From: Clostridia bacterium
Lineage (GTDB): Bacteria > Bacillota > Clostridia > Christensenellales > CAG-138
Direction: 5' to 3'
DNA length: 64,000 nt
NCBI GenBank assembly: GCA_017614315.1
Contig: JAGACA010000006.1
Span: 124,001-188,000, forward strand
In this document: positions 51,119-58,871 of the stretch, in pieces
Layout of the letters: every line of letters begins with the position of its first letter
How positions within the stretch are numbered: position 1 is the stretch's first letter
The notes under the pieces: generated by a model
Databases searched by the model: none
The model's input: the letters and a program-made list of their open reading frames with translations, nothing else
Told to the model about the DNA's origin: nothing
Translations under genes and position numbers: made by a program

Positions 51119-51394
51119 AAGCAATCTATTATCAACTACTATTGGATAGAGCACGGCTCGATAAACTCATTTGCGATAAAGGCGATCGGGGAATACCTCG
51201 ACCGCCTTTTGCGTCCCCGCGAGCATGATTTCACGCTCGACGATATCCGGGCTCTGTTCCGTGAGGAGCTGCGGGATATGGACTTTGCTCCCAGAAGGCA
51301 AGCTCCGTCTTTTATCCCGCCCGCCGAAATGACCGAGGAGGAGAGAGCAGAAAACGACCGCAGCGTGCTCGAAGCGCTCGATATGTTTTCATGA
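51110..51394 (+). CDS. Small protein of unknown function
   Basis: Up to 94 residues with codon use like the host (ctc gac cgc, cgt ccc cgc gag). The frame begins at GTG 51110, which has no ribosome site. An AAGGAAG six bases before an ATT at 51128 would give an 88-residue product from a rare start. The composition is charged, with LDRLLRPREHDFTLDDIRALF in the middle; no domain recognised. It starts inside the left inverted repeat and ends just before another inverted repeat. Confidence 0.5.
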   Translation: MIRKQSIINYYWIEHGSINSFAIKAIGEYLDRLLRPREHDFTLDDIRALFREELRDMDFAPRRQAPSFIPPAEMTEEERAENDRSVLEALDMFS

Positions 51395-51410
51395 CGCCAA
51401 AACAACCATA

Positions 51411-51454
51411 TTTGGCATCATCCGGCCTGCGTCCGACAAACCGATGATGCCAAA
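51411..51454. repeat. Inverted repeat after the 94-codon frame
   Basis: TTTGGCATCATCCGG (51411-51425) and CCGATGATGCCAAA (51441-51454) pair over 14 positions with one bulged C; 15-base loop. No T-run follows, so it is not a standard terminator. Confidence 0.7.
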
Positions 51455-51540
51455 GGTCCGCATGGTGATAAACGGGCTCCGGGCTAAACCATCCGCCATT
51501 CGCACAAGTCCCGGCATAGGATCAACTTCGTAACCAGCAG

Positions 51541-51612
51541 GACGTTTGTGTGCCGCAAACGTCGTGGGGAGCCCGCCGGGCTCATCTTTAGGGGGACGCC
51601 CCCTAATACCCC
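51541..51612. repeat. Row of GC-rich hairpins, possible relic transfer origin
   Basis: Three consecutive stems: GACGTTTGTG/CGCAAACGTC (51541-51563), GAGCCC/GGGCTC (51569-51583) and AGGGGG/CCCCCT (51590-51604), followed by CCCCCGGGG. Together with 51395-51540 this makes up a gene-free stretch of about 310 bases. Similar G/C-run hairpins lie before mobilization genes in clostridial elements as I remember them, and a MobC-like gene is downstream; the oriT reading is inference. Confidence 0.5.
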
Positions 51613-51620
51613 CGGGGAAA

Positions 51621-51632
51621 ATGTGATGCCAT
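51621..51632 (+). repeat. Direct repeat, left copy
   Basis: ATGTGATGCCAT, identical to 52383-52394, within a slightly longer similar context (GAAA before, R-GC after). It marks the left edge of the unit carrying the 202-residue gene. Confidence 0.7.
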
Positions 51633-51639
51633 AGCGGTA

Positions 51640-51668
51640 TTGCTTGGATGGACGTTGGGTGGTATAAT
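51640..51668 (+). promoter_or_regulatory. Promoter of the 202-residue gene
   Basis: TTGCTT at 51640-51645, 17-base spacer, TATAAT at 51663-51668. Confidence 0.65.
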
Positions 51669-51705
51669 GACCGTGAAATAGCATGATAAGGAGCCATCTA
51701 AGCAA

Positions 51706-52314
51706 ATGAACATCGATGAAGCAAAGACGTTGCTAAACACCAAGGGAATTACTTTTGAAGAGAAAGATTACGCAACGCAGCGTGAATACTGGGAGCACTG
51801 CTCGGAGTTCTGGCATTTCGAGTATGCCTCGACCAAGCCGGATTCAATGAGGAAAGTACTCGTCATCCCCTGCGCTAACGGACAAAAGAATATTGAGATC
51901 GAGTTTGAGCAAAAGGACGGAGAGTTTGAGTTCGTCGACCTTCTCTTCGGCTCGTTCTCTTTTGAAGTTGAAGAAGAATCGACCGAAGGAAGCACAGTCG
52001 AAGAGATCTTGACGGAGCGACTATCCGATCTTTTGCAGAACCGATATACCGTATTGGCGGTGAGCTCAATTGAAGGAGGCGTCATCATGGACTCGTTTAG
52101 GCCGAACGTTTCCGGGGCAGGCAGGGAAAAGCTGGTCGACTCATATAAAAAAGCGGTCAGCTTTTGGGGAAGGCTGCTAAAAAAGCATTATGTCGCAGAA
52201 ATCTATGACTGCAATTTATATCAAAGGATCGAGTTTAATGATTATAGGCTCTCTCAAAAATCAAAAGCAGCAAAGCTGTGGTGGACCTTTAAGGATCCTG
52301 ACGATGAACAATAA
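51706..52314 (+). CDS. Unknown soluble protein, probably acquired
   Basis: 202 residues, acidic, without signal or membrane span; begins MNIDEAKTLLNTKGITFEEKD and is rich in aromatic residues near the end. I do not recognise it. Its codons are more A/T-ending (acgttgctaaacacc, gaagagaaagattac) than those of neighbours. It has its own promoter and terminator and lies between 12-bp direct repeats, so it looks like a separately moved gene unit. AAGGAG lies about 12 bases before the ATG. Confidence 0.7.
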   Translation: MNIDEAKTLLNTKGITFEEKDYATQREYWEHCSEFWHFEYASTKPDSMRKVLVIPCANGQKNIEIEFEQKDGEFEFVDLLFGSFSFEVEEESTEGSTVEEILTERLSDLLQNRYTVLAVSSIEGGVIMDSFRPNVSGAGREKLVDSYKKAVSFWGRLLKKHYVAEIYDCNLYQRIEFNDYRLSQKSKAAKLWWTFKDPDDEQ

Positions 52315-52334
52315 CAAAGATAAGGCTGTCTATC

Positions 52335-52361
52335 AAGCGTCCGAACATCGGGCGCTTTTTT
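52335..52361 (+). terminator. Terminator of the 202-residue gene
   Basis: AAGCGTCCG / CGGGCGCTT (one G-U), 5-base loop, then a run of six T. Confidence 0.88.
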
Positions 52362-52382
52362 GTTGCCAAAAACTTAGAAAGG

Positions 52383-52394
52383 ATGTGATGCCAT
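52383..52394 (+). repeat. Direct repeat, right copy
   Basis: ATGTGATGCCAT, the copy of 51621-51632. It covers the translation start of the MobC-like gene (ATG at 52393). Confidence 0.7.
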
Positions 52395-52614
52395 GGCAAA
52401 GAAAAAGGAATCTCCCCGCATAGCGTTCAGGCTTACGGAGAGAGAAAAGAAGCAGGCGATGAGCCTTGCCTCACGCTGCGGGCTGAGCTTGAGCGAATAC
52501 CTTCGGCAAAGGGCGTTGGGATTTGAACCGAAAGCGGTTCAGCCTGACGCCTATTTTGTTCTCTGCGAAAAGCTCGACCGACTGACCGAACCGCCGTTTC
52601 CCCGAGTGGTATGA
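52393..52614 (+). CDS. MobC-like relaxosome protein, probably truncated
   Basis: 73 residues. A basic start (MAKKKESPRI) is followed by a ribbon-helix-helix-type segment FRLTEREKKQAMSLASRCGLSLSEYLRQRALG, characteristic of MobC/relaxosome accessory proteins that bind the origin of transfer. Homologues are usually about 100-120 residues; this one ends soon after LCEKLDRLTEPP. No relaxase gene follows, so the protein is an orphan left from a mobilizable element. AAAGGATG lies before the start. Confidence 0.72.
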   Translation: MAKKKESPRIAFRLTEREKKQAMSLASRCGLSLSEYLRQRALGFEPKAVQPDAYFVLCEKLDRLTEPPFPRVV

Positions 52615-52638
52615 AGTTAATATCGCGAAATAAAGTCA

Positions 52639-52666
52639 TGGCGGATCCGAAATATCGGATCCACCA
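52639..52666. repeat. Hairpin between the MobC-like gene and ftsY
   Basis: TGGCGGATCCGA / TCGGATCCACCA, 12 pairs with one wobble and an AATA loop. It could end transcription of convergent genes weakly or be an element end; there is no strong T-run. Confidence 0.6.
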
Positions 52667-52677
52667 TGTTGAAAACA

Positions 52678-52708
52678 TCCTTACGGCGGTCGAGCTTATG
52701 GCGCGGCC
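52678..52708 (-). repeat. Right copy of the imperfect inverted repeat
   Basis: Read on the minus strand: GGCCGCGC, CATAAGCTCGACCG, CCG, TAAGGA. It matches 51088-51118 in opposite orientation and ends 17 bases from the ftsY stop codon. Confidence 0.65.
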
Positions 52709-52724
52709 TTGATGCAGCTTGTTC

Positions 52725-53639
52725 TTATAACAGCGCCTCTGCGAAGCTCCTTGCCTCGAACGGCTGCAGATCGTCGATCCCTTCGCCGACGCCGACGAAC
52801 CTCACGGGAAGGCCGAGCTCGGACTTCACCGCGACGCAGACGCCGCCCTTTGCGGTGCCGTCAAGCTTGGTGAGAATGATACCGGTCAGAGAACAGCTCT
52901 CGCCGAACGCCTTCGCCTGTGCGATGGCATTCTGGCCGGTCGTCGCATCGAGCACTAAAAGCACCTCGACGTGCGCCCCGGGAAGCTCGCGGTCTATCAC
53001 GCGGCGGATCTTCGCAAGCTCGTTCATAAGGTTCTTCTTGTTGTGAAGCCTGCCCGCGGTGTCGCAAATCAGCATATCGTATCTCTTCGCCTTGAAAGAA
53101 GCTATCGCGTCAAAAACGACCGCGGCGGGATCGGCGCCCTCGCCGTGCTTGACTATGGGAACGTCAGCGCGCTCCGCCCAAACGGTCAGCTGCTCTGCGG
53201 CGGCGGCTCGGAACGTATCCGCTGCGGCAAGCATCGGCCGACGTCCCTCCGCCTTGTACATGGCGGCAAGCTTGCCGATGGATGTGGTCTTTCCCACGCC
53301 GTTCACGCCGACGATGAGGATCACGTTTTCGCCATTTTCGTCGACGAAGGGCACGCTCGTCTCCATGTATTCGGTCAGTATGCCGATAAGCGCTTCACGC
53401 GCGGGAGCCTTTTCGGTTATCTTTTCGTCCTTGAGCTTTGCTTTTAGCTCGCGGAGTATGCTCTCGGTCGTGTCATATCCGACGTCGGCCATTATGAGCG
53501 CGTCCTCGAGTTCGTCGTAAAACTCGTCGGTGATCCTTTCGTCGCCGCCGAATATGAATCCCAAAAGGCTGCTCCTCGTCTTCGCGAGACCCTGCTTAAG
53601 CTTCTGAAACAAGCCGTTTTTTTTGTCGTTGGTATCCAT
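52725..53639 (-). CDS. ftsY: Signal recognition particle receptor FtsY
   Basis: GTPase that docks SRP-ribosome complexes at the membrane. 304 residues: N domain (about 1-90) and NG GTPase with GVNGVGKTTSIGKL (from about 110), DTAGRLHNKKNLM and TKLDGTAKGG. The acidic A domain is short, as in many Firmicutes. AAGGAGA precedes the ATG. Last gene of acpP-rnc-smc-ftsY. Confidence 0.96.
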   Translation of the reverse strand: MDTNDKKNGLFQKLKQGLAKTRSSLLGFIFGGDERITDEFYDELEDALIMADVGYDTTESILRELKAKLKDEKITEKAPAREALIGILTEYMETSVPFVDENGENVILIVGVNGVGKTTSIGKLAAMYKAEGRRPMLAAADTFRAAAAEQLTVWAERADVPIVKHGEGADPAAVVFDAIASFKAKRYDMLICDTAGRLHNKKNLMNELAKIRRVIDRELPGAHVEVLLVLDATTGQNAIAQAKAFGESCSLTGIILTKLDGTAKGGVCVAVKSELGLPVRFVGVGEGIDDLQPFEARSFAEALL

Positions 53640-53655
53640 TATGATCTCCTTGAAC

Positions 53656-56600
53656 TCACGCCGTCTCTTCCTGGTTGTTGAACCTTGCGGAGATAAGCTG
53701 TGAAATGCCTTTTTCCTCCATCGAAACGCCGTACAGCGAATCGCACACGGCCATAGTGCCCTTCCTGTGCGTGATTATTATGAACTGCGTGTCGTGAGAA
53801 TAGTCCTTGAGATAGTCGGCGTAATTGTCGACGTTTGCCTCGTCGAGGGAGGTGTCTATCTCGTCGAGTATGCAGAACGCGGTCGGCTTGAGCTTCAGTA
53901 TCGCAAACAGGAGCGCGATCGCGGTAAGCGCCTGCTCGCCGCCGGAAAGGAGGGAGAGAAGCTGGAATTTCTTTCCTGGAGGCTGGGCGATGATCTCGAT
54001 ATCGCAGTTCAGTATGTCGTGCTCGTCGGCCAGACGCAGCTCGGCGCGCCCGCCGTGGAAGAGCTCGGTGAACGTATGCGAGAAGTTCTCGCGGATAAGC
54101 CTGAACTGCTCGGCGAATTCCTTCTCCATGGTAACGGTCAGCTTTCTGATGATCTCGTTGAGATCTTCCTCGGCCTTCTTGAGATCCTCACACTGTGCCT
54201 TGAGCTCCGTATGCCGCTCGACGACGTTCTTGTAATCCTCGACGGACGAGGTGTTGACCTCGCCGAGGCTGCGGATCTCGGCCTTCAGAGCGTCGGCGCG
54301 CTGATGCGAAGCCGTGACCTGTATCTCGCGGCGGAAGGGGAGAGCGTTCTCGTACGTGAGCTCATACTCCTGCCATATGCGGTCGGTCATATTGTCAAGC
54401 TCGATCGTAAGGCGGTTCATGTTGAGCTCGCTCCTGTGAAGTCTCTCGCGCAGCTCGCTGCGCTCCGACTCGTCGGAATCGCGCCTTGAGCGGAGCTCGT
54501 CCACCAGAAGCTGCTGCTTGTCGCGCTCGTCCTCGAACCCGCGCCTCTCGTCGGTCAGCTCGTCGACCTTCGTGCGTTCGCCGACGATGCCCTCTGACAT
54601 GCCTTTGAGCTTTTCGCCGAGATCGACGAGCTCCGCTTCCTTCAAACGCCTTTCTTCGGCGCACTCGGCGGAAAGACGGACAAGCTCGGCGGCTTCGCGC
54701 CTGAGCCTTGCGATATCGCCGCTGACGGAGGTCTGTTCCTTGTTCGCGGCCATGTGATCGACCTTAAGGGAGGTCACCCTTTCGGAGGTCTCCTGCCTTG
54801 CGGCGCGCATTGTATAAAGCTCGGCCTGCACACGCTTGATATCTTCCTGTGTAGAGGCGTTTCCGGAGGAAAGGCCGGATTCGACCTCGGATGCGGAGCG
54901 AGCCTGCTCGTCGATATCCGAAAGGTTGTCCCTGACGGCGGAAAGCTCGTTATCGAACTTTTCAACGCGCTGACGGTTTTTCTCGATGTACTGGAGCACT
55001 ATATCGTGCTTCTCGTTCAAAGCGGCGCGCCTGACGGCAAGCTCCTTCGCGGCTTCCGCGATGAGCGCGACTTCGTCGTTTGCCGAGGCGAGCTCTTTCT
55101 CAAGCTCCGTTTTCTCCTCGCCGCATTTGACGATCGATTTTTCGATCTCGTCTGCGCGCTTCGTGAGCTCTTCTATCTCGCGTTCGCGGCCGAGCAGGCT
55201 GAATTCGCGCTTCTGCGCGCTGCCGCCGGTCATCGAGCCGCCTGGATTCATTATATCGCCGTCAAGCGTCGCGATCCTGAACGAGGAATGAGCGCGCTTG
55301 TTGATCTCTATGCCGACGTCGAGGTCGCGGACGACGACCGTCCTGCCGAGTATGTTCTCGACCACGCCGCGATAGCGGGGGGAGAAGGCGACAAGCTCGG
55401 AAGCGGGGCCGAAACAGCCGTCAACGCTGATGAACGAACGCTCCTCTGCGGAAAGGAGCCTCGGACGCATGGCGCTTACCGGCAGGAAAGTCGCCCTGCC
55501 GTATTTTTTGCTCCTTAAGTATTCGATGGCCTTCTTTGCGTCCTGCTCGGTCGGAACGACTATGTTCTGCAGTACCGAGCCGAGAGCCATCTCGACAGCC
55601 GTCTCATACTCCGCGGGGACTTTTATAAGCTCGGCGACAACGCCCTCTATAAGGGGGGAGAGGCTGCGGTCGCGTTCTGCGTCGCGCAGAAGATCGCGCA
55701 CGCTCGAATAGTATCCCTCGTGCGAACGCTTCATCTCGGCGAGCACCCGACTCCTCGACTTTAAGGATTCGAGCTCTCCCTCGAGCTTTCTTTCCTTATT
55801 GCCGGTTTCGAGTATGCGTGAATTGAGCTCGTTCACCTTGCTTACGGCAAGCCTGTTCTTATCGGAAAGCGCGTCGGCTTCGCGGCCGAGCGCCTCGTCT
55901 TCGGATTCGCATTCTGCGTTTTCGGCGGCGAGCTTCGCGCTCTCGTCGTCGGTGGAACGCCTCTCCTCGAGTATGGCTTCGATACGCCCGTTCAGCGCCT
56001 TTTTCATCTCATCGAGTCTCGACAGAAGGCTCTTGGCGTCGGCGAGCGAGTTGATCCTGTCCATCATGGACTGCTTGTGAGCCTCGAGCTCGGCTTCCTT
56101 CTCCTCAAGCTTCGAATCGAGCTCAAGAAGCTCTTTTTCGGCAGCTTCGAGCTCCGAAGCTTTCCTGCAGACATCATCCGCAAGCTCGACAAGGCTCTTT
56201 TCGAGCCTTGAAGCCTCTTGAGATCTCTCGTCGATCGAACGGCGGTTCGCCTCGGAATCGGCGTTGATCCTTTCGAGCTCCCTTGAAAGCGCGGCGATGC
56301 GCTCCTTGACGACGCGCTCCTCGCCGGCGTGCGATTCAACGTCGGCGGTCGCGGCAAGAAGCTTCTGCGAGATCTCGCCGATGGACGCGGAGAGCCTTCT
56401 CTCACAGTCCTCCGCGGCGGAGAGCGACGAGGCGAGCGTCTGGGCGGCAGCGTCGCGGGACGCGATCTCGTCCTTCAGCTGAGCGATGGTATCGGAAAGC
56501 TGGCGGATCCTTTCGCCTGATCTTTCGTACTGATAAATGAAAAGGTTGACCTCGATGTCCTTCAGCTCGTCGCGGAGCTTTAAGAAACGGATGGCCTTTT

Positions 56601-57228
56601 CGCTCTGCTCACGCAGCGGCTCGATCCTGCCCTCGAGCTCGATAAGTATATCGTCGAGCCTGACAAGGTTCTTCTGCGTGTTCAAAAGCTTGCGTTCGGC
56701 TTCTTCCTTGCGGACGCGGTATTTGTTTACGCCCGCGGCCTCTTCGAACGCGATGCGGCGCTCGTTGCTCTTTTCGGAAATGATCTCCGATACGCGGCCC
56801 TGACCGATTATCGAATAACCGTCCTTGCCGACGCCGGTGTCGCGGAACAGCTCGTGAATATCCTTCAGTCTGCACGAAGCCTTGTTGATATAATACTCGC
56901 TTTCGCCCGAGCGATACGCACGGCGGGTTATTGTCACTTCGGTAAAGGGCGTGTTGAGCTCGCCGTCCGAATTATCAAAGCGTATCGAGACCTCGCAGTA
57001 GGAGAGAGGACGCTTCTTCTCGGTGCCGCCGAATATGAAATCCTCGACCTTTTTGCCGCGGAGCGCCCTCGCGCTCTGTTCGCCGAGAACGAAGCGGAAC
57101 GCGTCGGCGATATTGCTCTTGCCGCATCCGTTCGGGCCGATGATCGCGGTGATGCCGTCGGAAAAGTCGAGCGACTGCTTCCTCGCAAATGATTTGAATC
57201 CGTTTATTTCTATCTGAGTAAGCTTCAT
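53656..57228 (-). CDS. smc: Chromosome condensation ATPase SMC
   Basis: 1190 residues, normal length. Walker A GPNGCGKSN (32-40), long coiled coils, a hinge at about 510-650 with the GGSMTGG motif following, and the C-terminal signature LSGGEQALTAIALLFA with Walker B FCILDEID. SMC with ScpA/ScpB organises and segregates chromosomes. It starts one base after the rnc stop. Confidence 0.97.
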   Translation of the reverse strand: MKLTQIEINGFKSFARKQSLDFSDGITAIIGPNGCGKSNIADAFRFVLGEQSARALRGKKVEDFIFGGTEKKRPLSYCEVSIRFDNSDGELNTPFTEVTITRRAYRSGESEYYINKASCRLKDIHELFRDTGVGKDGYSIIGQGRVSEIISEKSNERRIAFEEAAGVNKYRVRKEEAERKLLNTQKNLVRLDDILIELEGRIEPLREQSEKAIRFLKLRDELKDIEVNLFIYQYERSGERIRQLSDTIAQLKDEIASRDAAAQTLASSLSAAEDCERRLSASIGEISQKLLAATADVESHAGEERVVKERIAALSRELERINADSEANRRSIDERSQEASRLEKSLVELADDVCRKASELEAAEKELLELDSKLEEKEAELEAHKQSMMDRINSLADAKSLLSRLDEMKKALNGRIEAILEERRSTDDESAKLAAENAECESEDEALGREADALSDKNRLAVSKVNELNSRILETGNKERKLEGELESLKSRSRVLAEMKRSHEGYYSSVRDLLRDAERDRSLSPLIEGVVAELIKVPAEYETAVEMALGSVLQNIVVPTEQDAKKAIEYLRSKKYGRATFLPVSAMRPRLLSAEERSFISVDGCFGPASELVAFSPRYRGVVENILGRTVVVRDLDVGIEINKRAHSSFRIATLDGDIMNPGGSMTGGSAQKREFSLLGREREIEELTKRADEIEKSIVKCGEEKTELEKELASANDEVALIAEAAKELAVRRAALNEKHDIVLQYIEKNRQRVEKFDNELSAVRDNLSDIDEQARSASEVESGLSSGNASTQEDIKRVQAELYTMRAARQETSERVTSLKVDHMAANKEQTSVSGDIARLRREAAELVRLSAECAEERRLKEAELVDLGEKLKGMSEGIVGERTKVDELTDERRGFEDERDKQQLLVDELRSRRDSDESERSELRERLHRSELNMNRLTIELDNMTDRIWQEYELTYENALPFRREIQVTASHQRADALKAEIRSLGEVNTSSVEDYKNVVERHTELKAQCEDLKKAEEDLNEIIRKLTVTMEKEFAEQFRLIRENFSHTFTELFHGGRAELRLADEHDILNCDIEIIAQPPGKKFQLLSLLSGGEQALTAIALLFAILKLKPTAFCILDEIDTSLDEANVDNYADYLKDYSHDTQFIIITHRKGTMAVCDSLYGVSMEEKGISQLISARFNNQEETA

Positions 57229-57229
57229 A

Positions 57230-57967
57230 TCACTGCTGCTCCTCGAAATGTTCGGGCTTGACCGCGCCGAGCATCAACAGCGTAGCGTGCGCGGCGTTCT
57301 GACCGGCCTCCTGCTTGGAGCCGCCCTGCCCGCGGCCGTAGGACATGCCGTTTATACAGACCTCCATGGTGAATACCCTCTTATGATCCGGACCGGAGAT
57401 CGAAACAACGTTGTATTCGAGGCTCCCGGCATGATTCTGCTGTATGTATTCCTGAAGGAGCGTCTTGTAATCCTTGACGGTCACGGTCTTGACAGCCTCG
57501 TTGATGGCGGATACCGCAAAGCCGAGAATGAATTTTTTCGCCGGCTCGATCCCGCCGTCGAGATACATGGCTCCGATCAGCGCCTCGAGAGCGTCGGAAA
57601 GTATCGACGGCTTTTCACGGCCGCCGGTATGCTCCTCGCCGTGGCTCAAAAGTAGATACCTGCCGAGGTCGATCTCACGAGCTGCGTCGAAGAGCGCGTT
57701 TTCATAAACGGCGCGCGAACGGACGCGGGTCATAAGGCCCTCGTTCATCTGAGGATTGTTTACGAAAAGGTATTCGCTGACTATAAGCTCCAGAACGGCG
57801 TCGCCGAGGAACTCGAGCCTTTCGTTATGAACGGCGTTCCTGTTTTCGCCCTTTACATAAGACGTGTGTGTGAGCGCGTTGTTCAAAAGCTCGGGGTCGT
57901 TGAAGGAATAGTTAATGACACCCTGAAGCCTGTTAAGCTCAGAATATCTTTTTTCGCTAAGTTTCAT
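57230..57967 (-). CDS. rnc: Ribonuclease III
   Basis: Double-strand-specific endoribonuclease for rRNA and mRNA processing. The catalytic signature NERLEFLGDAVLE is at 48-60, a second acidic site is in LSDALEALIGAMYLDGG, and a C-terminal dsRNA-binding domain is at about 165-235. 245 residues from ATG 57967; the TTG four codons up has no better ribosome site. Next to acpP upstream and smc downstream. Confidence 0.95.
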   Translation of the reverse strand: MKLSEKRYSELNRLQGVINYSFNDPELLNNALTHTSYVKGENRNAVHNERLEFLGDAVLELIVSEYLFVNNPQMNEGLMTRVRSRAVYENALFDAAREIDLGRYLLLSHGEEHTGGREKPSILSDALEALIGAMYLDGGIEPAKKFILGFAVSAINEAVKTVTVKDYKTLLQEYIQQNHAGSLEYNVVSISGPDHKRVFTMEVCINGMSYGRGQGGSKQEAGQNAAHATLLMLGAVKPEHFEEQQ

Positions 57968-58055
57968 AGGAGTTTTCAATTGATGTGCACCGGTTCAATA
58001 AAACCCAAGGGCCCACACGGGAAATCCGATGCAGGCGATTGGCTTTTATCGATTG

Positions 58056-58280
58056 TTATTTGTTGTTCTCGATGATCTCGATGATCTGGCCTACGGTCTT
58101 GACCTCGGCGAGCTGCTCATCGGGGATCTCCACGCCGTAGCGCTCCTCAAGATCCATGACGAGCTCGACAAGATCGAGCGAATCGGCCTTAAGGTCTTCG
58201 ACGAAACGGGTCTCGGGAGTGATGTTCTCCTCGGGAACATTGAGCTGTACGGAGATAGCTTTGCGGATCTCTTCAAACAT
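58056..58280 (-). CDS. acpP: Acyl carrier protein
   Basis: 74-residue carrier of fatty-acid intermediates. The phosphopantetheine serine is in ADSLDLVELVM and the protein is strongly acidic with the usual four-helix pattern. Start 58280 (MFEEIRKAIS) is fixed by AAAGGTGG and the family length; the longer open frame covers the promoter. plsX and fabD, often next to it, are not in view. Confidence 0.96.
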   Translation of the reverse strand: MFEEIRKAISVQLNVPEENITPETRFVEDLKADSLDLVELVMDLEERYGVEIPDEQLAEVKTVGQIIEIIENNK

Positions 58281-58323
58281 ATTTATTACCACCTTTCTTA
58301 AACACAGGGTTTCAAACGAAAGT

Positions 58324-58352
58324 ATTTTAAACCATATTTTGTGTTTTGTCAA
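58324..58352 (-). promoter_or_regulatory. Promoter of acpP-rnc-smc-ftsY
   Basis: On the minus strand TTGACA (58352-58347), 17-base spacer, TAAAAT (58329-58324). Confidence 0.85.
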
Positions 58353-58446
58353 TCATTTGTTTTGATGTTTTCCACAACATTTATGCGTCCGGCTGATTTT
58401 ACGGACAGCATATGGTACATATGCTGTTAATATATGAAAAAAACTG

Positions 58447-58474
58447 TTGACATTCGGCTGCGGAGGAGTATAAT
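58447..58474 (+). promoter_or_regulatory. Promoter of ylxM-ffh
   Basis: TTGACA at 58447-58452, 16-base spacer, TATAAT at 58469-58474. Confidence 0.85.
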
Positions 58475-58525
58475 TACAAGAGTGTAAAGTATTTTTGATT
58501 TACACCTTGCGAAAAGGGGCGTATC

Positions 58526-58855
58526 ATGCAGAAAGAAAAAACGGAAATCACACTCCTTCTCGATTATTACGGTGAATTTCTGACCGACAAGCAGCGCGAG
58601 CTTCTTGAGATGAGCGCCGACGAGGATATGTCGCTTTCCGAGATCGCCGAGGTCGAGGGCGTCACGAGGCAGGGAGTCAGAGCCGCCATAATTAACGCCT
58701 CGAAAAAGCTTTCCGGGTTCGAGGAAAAGCTCGGGCTCATAGAAAAGGATCGGACGCTCCGCTCGCTTTTGGACGAGCTCGTTTCGGCCAATTCAACGGG
58801 CGACGCTTCCGGCGTGAAAAACGCCGCGGATAAGATCCGCTCGGTCATCGGCTGA
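58526..58855 (+). CDS. ylxM: YlxM/p13-like DNA-binding protein (UPF0122)
   Basis: 109 residues with a sigma-70 region 4-like helix-turn-helix (LSEIAEVEGVTRQGVRAAI at about 38-56). YlxM is nearly always encoded before ffh and may help SRP assembly. AAGGGG precedes the start; ffh follows after 16 bases. Confidence 0.92.
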   Translation: MQKEKTEITLLLDYYGEFLTDKQRELLEMSADEDMSLSEIAEVEGVTRQGVRAAIINASKKLSGFEEKLGLIEKDRTLRSLLDELVSANSTGDASGVKNAADKIRSVIG

Positions 58856-58871
58856 CGAAAGGTTTTTGCTT

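Noticed and set aside
52393-52632. Frameshift that would extend the MobC-like protein
   Set aside because: A one-base shift near 52603 adds only about nine residues to a TAA at 52630-52632, so it does not restore a full-length protein.
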